Positions 9,095 through 16,237 of a stretch of 64,000 nucleotides of DNA are shown one piece after another. Source of the stretch: Nonomuraea gerenzanensis (GTDB lineage Bacteria; Actinomycetota; Actinomycetes; Streptosporangiales; Streptosporangiaceae). Below the pieces are notes generated by a model, which saw nothing but the letters and a program-made list of their open reading frames with translations, was not told the origin of the DNA and did not search any database. The stretch spans positions 744,001 through 808,000 of the forward strand of contig NZ_CP084058.1 of the NCBI RefSeq assembly GCF_020215645.1, given 5' to 3'. How positions within the stretch are numbered: position 1 is the first letter of the stretch; every line of letters starts with the position of its first letter. A program made the translations under genes and the position numbers.

Positions 9095-9411
9095 GCGGGC
9101 CCACGCGGTTGTCCGCCGACGACCTCGGCGCCGGGCTGGGCGACAGGGCCACTCTGGTGCAGTTCTCGACCGCCTTCTGCCAGCCGTGCCGGGCCACCCG
9201 GCGCATCCTGGCGGACGTGAGCGCGCTCGTGCCCGGCGTCGCGCACATCGAGATCGACGCCGAGTCCCGGCTCGACCTCGTGCGCAGGCTGGACGTCACG
9301 AGCACGCCCACCGTGCTGGTGCTCGACGCGGCGGGCGGCATCGTCAAGCAGGCCACCGGGCAGCCGCGCAAGGCCGACGTGCTGGCCGCTCTGGCGGCGG
9401 CCGTACCGTGA
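9091..9411 (+). CDS. Thioredoxin-fold protein
   Basis: A cytoplasmic thioredoxin-like protein of 106 residues with active site FCQPC (CxxC with Gln-Pro) and a cis-Pro loop TSTPT. It starts at a GTG that overlaps the anti-sigma stop (GTGA), so it belongs to the sigma/anti-sigma operon. In many actinomycetes this thioredoxin is followed by a DUF4395 gene and a sulfurtransferase. Here a promoter and a leader peptide separate it from those genes. It may reduce the anti-sigma factor or sulfurtransferase partners; both roles are inferences. Confidence 0.82.
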   Translation: MSGPTRLSADDLGAGLGDRATLVQFSTAFCQPCRATRRILADVSALVPGVAHIEIDAESRLDLVRRLDVTSTPTVLVLDAAGGIVKQATGQPRKADVLAALAAAVP

Positions 9412-9419
9412 TCCTGACT

Positions 9420-9445
9420 GTGAGCCGTCTCACAAGTTGTCTCAC
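9420..9445. promoter_or_regulatory. Repeated GTCTCAC/GTGAG boxes upstream of the leader promoter
   Basis: GTGAG-N4-CTCAC (9420-9433) forms an inverted repeat, and GTCTCAC occurs twice (9427-9433 and 9439-9445) with a 12-bp period. They lie 15-40 bp upstream of the -35 element at 9460. A regulator-binding site is plausible; the regulator is unknown. Confidence 0.35.
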
Positions 9446-9459
9446 CAACCGGACGAGAT

Positions 9460-9495
9460 GTGACAGATGACGAGACGCCGAGTAGTGTCGTCGCC
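9460..9495 (+). promoter_or_regulatory. Leaderless promoter of the leader-peptide/sulfurtransferase operon
   Basis: The -35 GTGACA (9460-9465) matches TTGACA at 5 of 6 positions; a 17-nt spacer leads to the -10 TAGTGT (9483-9488). Seven bases later the leader-peptide ATG begins (9496), so transcription should start at or next to the A of ATG. Confidence 0.62.
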
Positions 9496-9579
9496 ATGAA
9501 CCCATCGACAGAGCTGCTGACGAAGCGGCGCGCGGTTGATTTCTGCCGCGTCGCCACCGCGCTCTGTCGCGCTGCCTGA
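9496..9579 (+). CDS. Cysteine-containing leader peptide (attenuation uORF)
   Basis: A 27-residue peptide, MNPSTELLTKRRAVDFC then ..ALCRAA. The core LLTKRRAVD.CRVA.ALCR is the recurrent leader found ahead of sulfur and cysteine genes in actinomycetes. Cys codons fall at positions 17 and 24. In mycobacteria, cysteine-containing leader ORFs ahead of sulfur operons, including cysA/sseC types, act as cysteine-responsive attenuators; this is the likely role here. No Shine-Dalgarno sequence is present, and the ATG sits 7 nt after a -10 box, so translation would be leaderless. GC-rich stem options such as GCGGA/TCCGC (9592-9608) lie just after the stop. Confidence 0.85.
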   Translation: MNPSTELLTKRRAVDFCRVATALCRAA

Positions 9580-9637
9580 GGACGATCTCGCGCGGACCTG
9601 TGATCCGCCCCAATCGACCCTTCAGGAGCATCCCGCG

Positions 9638-9949
9638 ATGCGTGCCGATCCTAGAGCGCTGCGCTTCGGCGCGGCCGTCACCACCCTGGTCCCCGTCTCC
9701 GTCCTGCTGACGGGGAGCCTTCCGGCTGTCCGCCGCCCGGGCGGTGGTGCTCGCGCTCGGAGCGCGTCGGCGCTCGTCGTAGGCGATGCTCTTCGAGGTG
9801 CTCGTCCGGAGCGTTCCACAACGGACCCCACGGCCGCGGCTCTCCTCGCCGCCTTCCTCAACGCAGCCATCGGATTCTGCCTCGGCTGCGCAACGTACCC
9901 GCTCATTCGCCGACTACTGCCCGCCGCCAACATGGAGGTATCCCAATGA
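9638..9949 (+). pseudogene. Decayed DUF4395 membrane protein gene
   Basis: The ATG frame (103 codons) starts like DUF4395, with ADPRALRFGAAVTT and VSVLLTGS, and ends like it, with LLAAFLNAAIGFCLGC and YPLIRRLL. The middle is not like the family. In the +1 frame the expected middle appears: FRLSAARAVVLALGA from 9720, then a TAG at 9780-9782, then MLFEVLVRS from 9786. So the gene has a frameshift near 9719, a stop in the true frame, a second compensating shift near 9810-9825, and it is shorter than the ~140-160 residues usual for the family. Start (AGGAG upstream) and coupling to the next gene (ATGA) survive. Sequencing error is possible but would need several events. Confidence 0.75.
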
Positions 9950-10785
9950 GCCGCTCCGCCGCCCTGGTGGACGCCGACTGGGTCGAGGCCAACCTCGACA
10001 CCCCCGGAGTCGTCCTCGTCGAGGTCGACGAGGACGTCAGCGCCTACGACAAGGGCCACATCCGTGGTGCCGTGAAGGTCGACTGGCGCAACGACCTGCA
10101 GGACCCTGTGCGTCGCGACTTCGTGGACAAGACCGGTTTCGAGGCGCTGCTGTCCGACCGGGGCATCGCCAACGATGACACCGTCGTGCTGTACGGCGGC
10201 AACAACAACTGGTTCGCCGCCTATGCGTACTGGTACTTCAAGCTGTACGGCCACGAGAACGTGAAGCTGCTCGACGGCGGGCGCAAGAAGTGGGAGCTCG
10301 ACTCGCGCGAGCTGGTGAAGGACGTGCCGCAGCGGGCCAAGACCCAGTACGTCGCCCAGGAGCAGGACACCGCGATCCGCGCCTTCCGCGACGACGTGGT
10401 GTCCGCCATCGGCAAGCTCAACCTGGTCGACGTGCGCTCGCCCGACGAGTTCACCGGCAAGCTGCTCGCCCCGGCCCACCTCCCGCAGGAGCAGGCCCAG
10501 CGCGGCGGCCACGTGCCCACCGCCCGCAACATCCCGTGGTCCAAGGCCGCGAACGACGACGGCACCTTCAAGTCCGACGACGACCTGCGCAGCCTCTACC
10601 AGGAGGCCGGAGTCGACTTCGGCAAGGACACCATCGCCTACTGCCGCATCGGCGAGCGCTCGGCGCACACCTGGTTCGTGCTGCACGAGCTGCTCGAGCA
10701 GTCCAACGTGAAGAACTACGACGGTTCGTGGACCGAATACGGCTCGCTCGTGGGCGTGCCGATCGAGCTTGGGGAGGCCCGCTGA
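9946..10785 (+). CDS. Thiosulfate sulfurtransferase (tandem rhodanese)
   Basis: A 279-residue two-domain rhodanese. The first, inactive domain spans ~1-130; the second carries the catalytic loop YCRIGERSAHTW, with the persulfide-forming Cys near residue 230. It transfers sulfane sulfur from thiosulfate or mercaptopyruvate to acceptors. It matches the CysA2/CysA3 type of mycobacteria, which is always followed by SseC, as here. The ATG overlaps the stop of the decayed DUF4395 gene. Expression probably depends on the leader peptide and promoter at 9460-9579. Confidence 0.92.
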   Translation: MSRSAALVDADWVEANLDTPGVVLVEVDEDVSAYDKGHIRGAVKVDWRNDLQDPVRRDFVDKTGFEALLSDRGIANDDTVVLYGGNNNWFAAYAYWYFKLYGHENVKLLDGGRKKWELDSRELVKDVPQRAKTQYVAQEQDTAIRAFRDDVVSAIGKLNLVDVRSPDEFTGKLLAPAHLPQEQAQRGGHVPTARNIPWSKAANDDGTFKSDDDLRSLYQEAGVDFGKDTIAYCRIGERSAHTWFVLHELLEQSNVKNYDGSWTEYGSLVGVPIELGEAR

Positions 10786-11090
10786 TGTCGGCTGCAGCAC
10801 AGGGTTGCGGCGCGCCGGAGCAGACCGTCGCGCTGCCCGCCGGGATCGATCTGACCAACCAGGCCGTGATCCAGGGCGTCGTGACCGGCGCCGGCACGGC
10901 GTACGCGCGGCTGCTCGACCACTCCGGTGAGTTCACCGGCGAGGTCGTGGTCTCCGAGGACGGCGTCTTCCGCTTCTTCGCCGCTCCCGGTGACTGGACC
11001 GTCCGCATCATCGCGGGCGGCGGCGTCACCAGGGACGTTCAGGTCGAGGCCAAGCTGGGCGAGGTCGCCCAGCTCGCGGTGGCCGTCTGA
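10785..11090 (+). CDS. sseC: DUF1416 protein SseC
   Basis: A protein of 101 residues beginning MSAAAQGCGAPEQTV, with a beta-sandwich-like body (GTAYARLLDHSGEFTGEVV, APGDWTVRIIAGGG). It matches the SseC/DUF1416 proteins encoded directly after the rhodanese in actinomycetes. The ATG overlaps the rhodanese stop (TGATG), so translation is coupled. A role in sulfur transfer is inferred from this constant pairing; no catalytic motif is visible apart from the N-terminal Cys8. A strong terminator follows 18 bp after the stop. Confidence 0.87.
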   Translation: MSAAAQGCGAPEQTVALPAGIDLTNQAVIQGVVTGAGTAYARLLDHSGEFTGEVVVSEDGVFRFFAAPGDWTVRIIAGGGVTRDVQVEAKLGEVAQLAVAV

Positions 11091-11107
11091 GCACCGCAGG
11101 ACTTCAT

Positions 11108-11138
11108 GGCCCGCGTTCCCTTCACGGGAACGCGGGCC
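11108..11138 (+). terminator. Intrinsic terminator of the sulfurtransferase operon
   Basis: A perfect 13-bp stem, GGCCCGCGTTCCC / GGGAACGCGGGCC, with loop TTCAC, followed by TTT. It lies 18 bp after the sseC stop. Its right arm runs into the 19-bp tandem repeats. Confidence 0.82.
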
Positions 11139-11209
11139 TTTCGCGTGAGGCCGGGCCTTTCGCGTGAGGGCGGGCCTTTCGCGTGAGGGCGGGCCTTTCG
11201 CGTGAGGGC
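11134..11209. repeat. Four tandem 19-bp repeats
   Basis: The unit GGGCCTTTCGCGTGAGGGC occurs four times in a row, at 11134, 11153, 11172 and 11191, with one base change in the first copy. The first copy begins inside the terminator stem. Each unit contains GGGCCTTTCGCG, so the array may have grown by slippage from the terminator's 3' arm. It ends 53 bp before the ECF sigma start. Confidence 0.85.
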
Positions 11210-11262
11210 GGCGGTGTCGCGGCGCTGTCGCGTGCAACCGCTGGGCGCTTCGCGGTGTTGTA

Positions 11263-11829
11263 GTGAGCGTGGCTGAAACCGACTGTCCCGACCCGGTGCG
11301 CAAGGCGCTGCTCGACGACCTCGACGAGGGCTTCGCCGAGCTGTACGGCGCCTACCGCGGCCTGGTCTTCTCGACCGCGCTGCGGCTGAGCGGGCGCTGG
11401 GCCGACGCCGAGGACTACACGGCGGAGGCGTTCCTGCGGGCGTACCGGGCCCTGTCCGGGTACTCGCCGGAGCGCATCGCCGGGCTGCAACCACGCGCCT
11501 GGCTGATGACGATCCTCATGAACGTCTGGCGCAACTGCGCCCGGGCCAAGTCCCGCAGGCCGCCCACCGACCTGATGGAGGAGCCGGTGGACAGCGCCGA
11601 CCCCGGCGAGGACGTCGAGGCGGCCGCCGTCCGCCGCGAGACCGGCGACGAGCTGGCCGCGCTGCTGGGGCGGCTCCCCGACGAGCAGCGGGCCGCCGTC
11701 GTGCTGCGGCACGTGGTGGACCTGCCGGTCAGCGAGATCGCCACGGTGTTGCAGATCCCCCAGGGCACGGTCAAGTCGCACGTGTCCAGGGGGTTGAGGC
11801 GGCTACGCGCACTGGGAGGTGCCCGATGA
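11263..11829 (+). CDS. ECF sigma factor coupled to an alkyltransferase gene
   Basis: A 188-residue ECF sigma factor. Region 2 reads LYGAYRGLVFSTALRLSG..ADAEDYTAEAFLRAYRAL, and region 4 reads LPDEQRAAVVLRHVVDLPVSEIA followed by QIPQGTVKSHVSRGLRRLRAL. The start is a GTG. No anti-sigma gene follows; instead the stop overlaps (ATGA) the gene for a DNA-alkyl acceptor protein. This suggests the pair is co-expressed and that the sigma factor takes part in an alkylation or DNA-damage response. That link is an inference from coupling only. Confidence 0.85.
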   Translation: MSVAETDCPDPVRKALLDDLDEGFAELYGAYRGLVFSTALRLSGRWADAEDYTAEAFLRAYRALSGYSPERIAGLQPRAWLMTILMNVWRNCARAKSRRPPTDLMEEPVDSADPGEDVEAAAVRRETGDELAALLGRLPDEQRAAVVLRHVVDLPVSEIATVLQIPQGTVKSHVSRGLRRLRALGGAR

Positions 11830-12572
11830 CTCAGGATCCCCTGCTCACCGGACTCGCGGCACTCGCCGTGGAGCCGCCGGAGAGCCTGCTCGACCGGATC
11901 GCGGCCCGGTGGGTCCGCGTGCCGGCGCCGATCGGCGAGCTGGCGGTGGCGTACACCGATCACGGCGTCGCCTACGTGCACGCCGGCGAGGGCTTCTCAC
12001 AGGCGTTCAGGGAGCGCTTCGGCCGCCCGCTGCTGCCCGCCGCCCGCCCGCCCGCCGGGCTGCTGCCCGCCCTGCGCACCGGCCGCCTGTCGGGGCTGCG
12101 GCTGGATCTACGCGGGGTGAGCGCCTTCCAGCGTTCCGTCCTGGAGGCGGCGCGGGAGATCCCGCGCGGCGAGGTCCGCCCCTACTCGTGGATCGCCGCC
12201 CGCATCGGCAACCCCAGGGCCGTACGGGCCGTCGGGACCGCGCTCGGGCGCAACCCGGTGCCCCTGCTCATCCCGTGCCACCGGGTCACCCGCTCGGACG
12301 GGATGGTGGGCGAGTACGTCTTCGGCGCGCCGGCCAAGGAGCGGCTGCTGCTGGCGGAGGGGGTGGACCTGGACGGGCTCCGCGCGCTGGCGGGGGAGCG
12401 GGTGTTCTACCTGGCCAGCGACACGACCGGGGTGGTGTGCTTCCCGACCTGCCACAACGCGCGGCGCATCACGGCCGCGCACCGGCACGGCTTCCGCAGC
12501 CTCGCCCAGGCCCGCGCCGCCGGCTACCGGCCGTGCCGCACCTGCCGCCCGGCGCAGGACGCCCCGGCGTGA
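11826..12572 (+). CDS. Methylated-DNA-protein cysteine methyltransferase with C-terminal Ada zinc domain
   Basis: A 248-residue protein. Residues ~30-185 form an Ogt/MGMT domain with active site IPCHRV (Cys151), which takes methyl groups from O6-methylguanine in a suicide reaction. Residues ~195-242 form an Ada N-terminal-type zinc domain with C205-x3-C209-x27-C237-x2-C240, matching the C38/C42/C69/C72 spacing of E. coli Ada, where Cys38 accepts methyl from phosphotriesters. In Ada this domain is N-terminal and linked to an AraC helix-turn-helix; here it is C-terminal and no AraC domain exists. The transcriptional output may instead be the ECF sigma factor encoded just upstream with a 4-nt overlap. 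Confidence 0.87.
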   Translation: MTQDPLLTGLAALAVEPPESLLDRIAARWVRVPAPIGELAVAYTDHGVAYVHAGEGFSQAFRERFGRPLLPAARPPAGLLPALRTGRLSGLRLDLRGVSAFQRSVLEAAREIPRGEVRPYSWIAARIGNPRAVRAVGTALGRNPVPLLIPCHRVTRSDGMVGEYVFGAPAKERLLLAEGVDLDGLRALAGERVFYLASDTTGVVCFPTCHNARRITAAHRHGFRSLAQARAAGYRPCRTCRPAQDAPA

Positions 12573-12585
12573 CCGGCCGCGGGGC

Positions 12586-13137
12586 TCACAGGGGCTTGGT
12601 CGGGTAGCGGATCAGCAGCGTGGCCCGCACCACGTCGGGCCCGTGGGCCCGGTAGCCGTGCGGCACGTCCGACACCCACGAGATGTGGTCGCCGGGCCCC
12701 GCGGTGAGCGGCTCGTCGATGGGCCCGGCGCTGAGCGTCCCGGTGAAGACCGTGATGTGCTCGCTGACGCCCTGGTGATGCGCGGGCGAGGTCTGGGTGA
12801 GCCCCGGCGGGATGCGCACGCGGTACAGCTCGTAGGTGACCCGGTCGTCCTCGAACACCTCGAGCAGCTCGGCCTCGATGGCGGTGCCCCGCATGATCTG
12901 CGGCTCGGGCGGCGCGTCGAGGATGGCCCCGATCGGCACCCCGAGCTGCGCCGTGATGGCCCACAGCGTCTCCAGGGTGGGGTTGCGGGTGCCGGTCTCC
13001 ACGCCCGACAGCGTGGCCTTGCCGATGCCGGCGCGCTTGGCCAGCTCGGAGAGCGAGACGCCGCGCGCCTGTCGCAGCCGCCGCAGCCGGTCTCCCACCA
13101 CGCGCGGATCGGTGTCGAGTGCGGGCTGCGGCTCCAT
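12586..13137 (-). CDS. XRE-family regulator with C-terminal cupin domain
   Basis: A 183-residue regulator with an N-terminal XRE helix-turn-helix (LRQARGVSLSELAKRAGIGK, then GVETGTRNPTLETLW) and a C-terminal cupin fold (HHQGVSEHITVFTGTL..GPGDHISWVSDVPHGY). This family senses small ligands through the cupin and usually represses neighbouring or its own genes. The start is the ATG at 13137; a longer open frame upstream lacks support. It is convergent with the alkyltransferase gene and divergent from the membrane-protein gene at 13302, which may be its target. Confidence 0.82.
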   Translation of the reverse strand: MEPQPALDTDPRVVGDRLRRLRQARGVSLSELAKRAGIGKATLSGVETGTRNPTLETLWAITAQLGVPIGAILDAPPEPQIMRGTAIEAELLEVFEDDRVTYELYRVRIPPGLTQTSPAHHQGVSEHITVFTGTLSAGPIDEPLTAGPGDHISWVSDVPHGYRAHGPDVVRATLLIRYPTKPL

Positions 13138-13301
13138 ACAGCCATATTGCCGCACCTTCAAGCACCATGCGGACGTGCCGCCGTGATTCGTCGTCCGCCT
13201 ACGATGGGTGATCGCGGGCCGTTCATGATCGATCTGCGGAGAGTAGCGCAGTTGCCAGGTTGCTGCTGCGCCGCAAGGGACAGACCGATACGATTCCACA
13301 G

Positions 13302-14603
13302 ATGTCCGGATCGACAGGTGTGACGGCACCCCCGCGACCTGGGCCTACGCCGGCTCAGCCACTGCCGTCGCCGTACTCGCTGCCCCTGCACGCCCTTCGC
13401 CTGGCGGGCAGATGTGCCCTGCCGTTGATGTGCTGGTTCGCCGTCGGCGAGCTGGCGCGCTTCGTGCTGCTGTACGGCGCCGTCGAGGTGGCCTACGGCG
13501 ACTGGCGGCAGGTACGGCTCGTGGGTGTCATGACCCTGCTGACGATCATCATCCTGGTGGCGATGACCGTCACCACCGGCATGCTCTACACCCTGCGTGG
13601 CGCCCTCTGGGAGATCCGCGCCCGGACCGACGAGGGTGTGGCGAACGAGAAGTTCTTCCGGACGCTCGACCGGGTGGCCCCCGCCTTCGCGGTGCTCTAC
13701 CTGGCGTGGGGGTTCCACGTGGAGGACGCCCGCGACATCTACCAGATGGACCTGTTCCACCACTTCTACGACATGACGGAAGCCTCCTGGTTCGGCGAGG
13801 ACTCCGATGTCGGGCAGGGGCTCACCGATCTCGACTGGCGGGTGTCGCTCGGGGCGATGGTCGTCATGTTCGCTCTGAAGATGTTCTTCGCGAAGCTGGT
13901 GGAGAAGGGCAGGAGCGGGTTCTACGGCTTCGCCGCCGCCTTCTCCGAGTTCGCGTTCGTCTTCTACGGGCTGAACGCCACGGTCGCGTTCGCCGACGCG
14001 CGTTCCGAGTGGGTCACGCACCGCAGCGTCGTCGAGGGCACCACGGAGGTCTGGGCCGAGGCCCAGGAGAAGATCCCGGTCTGGGACGACCTCACGAGCT
14101 GGTTCGGCGACGTCTGGCCGCTGTTCCTGGACGCCGTCGCCGTCCCGCTCGCCTGGCTCACCGTCGCCATGCTCGTCTTCGGCGCCTACTCCGACGACAC
14201 CCGCGCCCTGGTCAAGGGCACCAGACTGGAGAAGGGCGTGGACCGCCTGGAAGGCAGCCACGACCTCACGCAGCGGTCGTTCGACCAGGTCACCGGCGGG
14301 TTCAGGGACCGCTGGGTGCCGCTGGCCAACTCGCTGCGGATGGTGTTCAGGGCGGGCGCGCCGCTGTTCGGCATGATGTGCCTGTGCTACGTGGGCGTGA
14401 CGGTGGCCGGCGAGTACGCCGACCGCTGGATCAGGCACCTCGTCGGCACCGAGGCCGAGTGGGTGTGGGCCTACCAGGGGCCGCCGCTGTCTTTCGTGCT
14501 CGACCTGGTGGTGACCGTGCTGGGCATGGCCATTCTGGCGGCCACGTACGACATCGCCGCCACCCGCGCCCGTCTCAGCGGAGAGCCGCTCAGCGACGTC
14601 TGA
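13302..14603 (+). CDS. Multi-pass membrane protein, unknown function
   Basis: A 433-residue protein. After a Pro-rich N-terminus it has at least six likely membrane helices, among them LVGVMTLLTIIILVAMTVTT, VSLGAMVVMFALKMFFA and VVTVLGMAILAATYDIAA. Soluble stretches lie between helices, one containing HFYDMTEASWFGEDSD. I recognise no family and no transporter motif. A TACGAT -10-like element at 13289-13294 is 7 nt before the ATG, so the message may be leaderless. Its 3' end overlaps the convergent Pro-rich protein gene by 14 bp. Confidence 0.7.
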   Translation: MSGSTGVTAPPRPGPTPAQPLPSPYSLPLHALRLAGRCALPLMCWFAVGELARFVLLYGAVEVAYGDWRQVRLVGVMTLLTIIILVAMTVTTGMLYTLRGALWEIRARTDEGVANEKFFRTLDRVAPAFAVLYLAWGFHVEDARDIYQMDLFHHFYDMTEASWFGEDSDVGQGLTDLDWRVSLGAMVVMFALKMFFAKLVEKGRSGFYGFAAAFSEFAFVFYGLNATVAFADARSEWVTHRSVVEGTTEVWAEAQEKIPVWDDLTSWFGDVWPLFLDAVAVPLAWLTVAMLVFGAYSDDTRALVKGTRLEKGVDRLEGSHDLTQRSFDQVTGGFRDRWVPLANSLRMVFRAGAPLFGMMCLCYVGVTVAGEYADRWIRHLVGTEAEWVWAYQGPPLSFVLDLVVTVLGMAILAATYDIAATRARLSGEPLSDV

Positions 14604-16230
14604 ACACCAGCACCACGTCGTCCTTCTCGGCCTTCTCCATCGCCTTCCTGTCGAACAGGTCCCCCGTCGGCGTGTCCGAGCGGTAGGCGCTGGGGCGGAA
14701 GCTGAGCTGGACCTCGTTCGCCACCGGGGCCGGCACGATCGCCAGCCCCTGAATCCTGTACTCCTTGCCCACCACGACCTTGTCGATCGGCGCGTCGCCG
14801 ACCGGCTGCGTCTCGACCACCCAGGTACGGCCCGCGGCGTCCCTCAGCTGCACCTCCGTGGGCCCGGCCGTCATCGTGGCGTGCGCCTCGTCCAGGACCT
14901 TCTTGGTGATCTCGACCTTCATCCAGGTCGCGCCGGGGCGCGGCTTGCTGCCCTCCGGTGCCTCGGTGGTGGCGACCGTGGCCCGGTACTCGGTGTTGTG
15001 CACCTTGCCTGCCTGGCCGGCGGGGACGATGGTCTCCTGGGTGTCCTTGCGGCTCTCGCTGGACTTCTCGTAGAAGAGGTAGCCGTCGTAGGTCTGGCCT
15101 GCCGTGACGAGCAGCGACGCGACGATCGCGCCTGCGGCGATCAGGGCGGTGCGGCGGCGCCTGGAGCGGGGGGTGGTGGGCGATGCCGAGCCGTTGGGCG
15201 ACGGGGTGGCGGGCTGTTCGGGGTCGGCGGATGGTTGGGTGCCGGATGGTTGGGTGCCGGGTGACTGGGCGCCGGCTGGGTGCGCGCCGGGCGGTTGGGC
15301 GCCGGGCGGTTGGGCGCCGGGGGGCTGTGGGGCGCCGAACCTGGCCGTGCCGGAGGCCGTTCCCGCCGTCGGCCGGATGGCCGGGATCGGCTGGGTGGCG
15401 CCGCCGACGGGCTCACGCCGGGCCGGGGGCCAGACCTGGTGGTCGGAGGAGGGAGCGTGCCGGGGAGGGCTCGCGGGCGCGCCGAATCCGTGCGGCGGGC
15501 CTTGCGGACGCGGCCCGCGCTGAGGGCGCGGGCTCCTGTGGGGTTGCGTGGGCCCCTGCCCGTACGGCGACTCCGGCGCGTACGGCGGCTGCGGCCCGTA
15601 CGGCGACTCCGGCGCGTATGGCGGCTGCGGCTCCGGAGGCATCGCCCGGCCATGCCGCCCGCGACGAGGCACCGGCCCCCACTCAGGCGGCGGCGTCGCA
15701 CCGGGAGGCGCGCCGAGACCGGGCGGCGTCACCGGACTGCGCGGCGGAGCCTGCCCGGGCGGCGGCGTCGGGCCGGAGTCCGCGTCGAAGCCGGAGGGCG
15801 GCACGCCGGGCCCCGGAGCCGCGCCGAAGCCGGAGGGCGGCATGGCGTGGCGCGGCGCCGACTCAGGGCCGGACGGTGGCACGACCGAATCGTCACCGGG
15901 CTGCGGTGCGGCCGGGCCGGGAAACGCGCCGTGACCGGGCTGCGGTGCGGCCGGGCCGGGAAACGCGCCGTGACCGCGCTGCGGTCCGGCCGAGGCAGGC
16001 TGCGCGCCGTGGCCGTACGGCGGTCCGGCAGGGTCAGGAAGCACGCCGTGACCCCGCTGCGCAGGAGCAGGAGGCGCCCCGAGTCCGGGCGGCGGGGCCT
16101 GGCTGGGCGGCGGAGCCTGATCGGCCGGTGGGACCTGATCGGCCGCTGGGACCGCCGGATGGGGCACGGTGTCGTCAGGAAGCCGGTCGTTGCGCGGCGC
16201 GAACCAGTCGCGCTCGTCGTTCGTGCTCAT
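14590..16230 (-). CDS. Pro-rich single-pass membrane protein with C-terminal DUF4352-like domain
   Basis: A protein of 546 residues. Residues 1 to ~355 are a cytoplasmic low-complexity Pro/Gly/Ala/Gln region with imperfect repeats (for example AFPGPAAPQPG, QPPGAQPPGA). One membrane helix follows (TALIAAGAIVASLLVTAG), then an extracytoplasmic ~165-residue domain (VEITKKVLDEAHATM.., LRDAAGRTWVVET) that resembles DUF4352-type beta-sandwiches. It is the last of three same-strand genes with similar topology; the next upstream gene stops 7 bp before this start. The function is unknown. The N-terminus may bind WW/SH3-like or cell-wall partners, but nothing shows this. Confidence 0.72.
   Translation of the reverse strand: MSTNDERDWFAPRNDRLPDDTVPHPAVPAADQVPPADQAPPPSQAPPPGLGAPPAPAQRGHGVLPDPAGPPYGHGAQPASAGPQRGHGAFPGPAAPQPGHGAFPGPAAPQPGDDSVVPPSGPESAPRHAMPPSGFGAAPGPGVPPSGFDADSGPTPPPGQAPPRSPVTPPGLGAPPGATPPPEWGPVPRRGRHGRAMPPEPQPPYAPESPYGPQPPYAPESPYGQGPTQPHRSPRPQRGPRPQGPPHGFGAPASPPRHAPSSDHQVWPPARREPVGGATQPIPAIRPTAGTASGTARFGAPQPPGAQPPGAQPPGAHPAGAQSPGTQPSGTQPSADPEQPATPSPNGSASPTTPRSRRRRTALIAAGAIVASLLVTAGQTYDGYLFYEKSSESRKDTQETIVPAGQAGKVHNTEYRATVATTEAPEGSKPRPGATWMKVEITKKVLDEAHATMTAGPTEVQLRDAAGRTWVVETQPVGDAPIDKVVVGKEYRIQGLAIVPAPVANEVQLSFRPSAYRSDTPTGDLFDRKAMEKAEKDDVVLVFRRR
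15896..15973. repeat. Two exact 39-bp direct repeats in the Pro-rich coding region
   Basis: A 39-bp unit (starting CCGGGCTGCGGTGCGGCCGG) is present twice, at 15896 and 15935, and encodes the duplicated peptide GAFPGPAAPQPGH. It is recent in-frame expansion of the low-complexity region. Confidence 0.8.
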
Positions 16231-16237
16231 GTCCCGA

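Noticed and set aside
11134..11209. CRISPR-like array
   Set aside because: The 19-bp units are directly adjacent with no spacers, and no cas genes are present.
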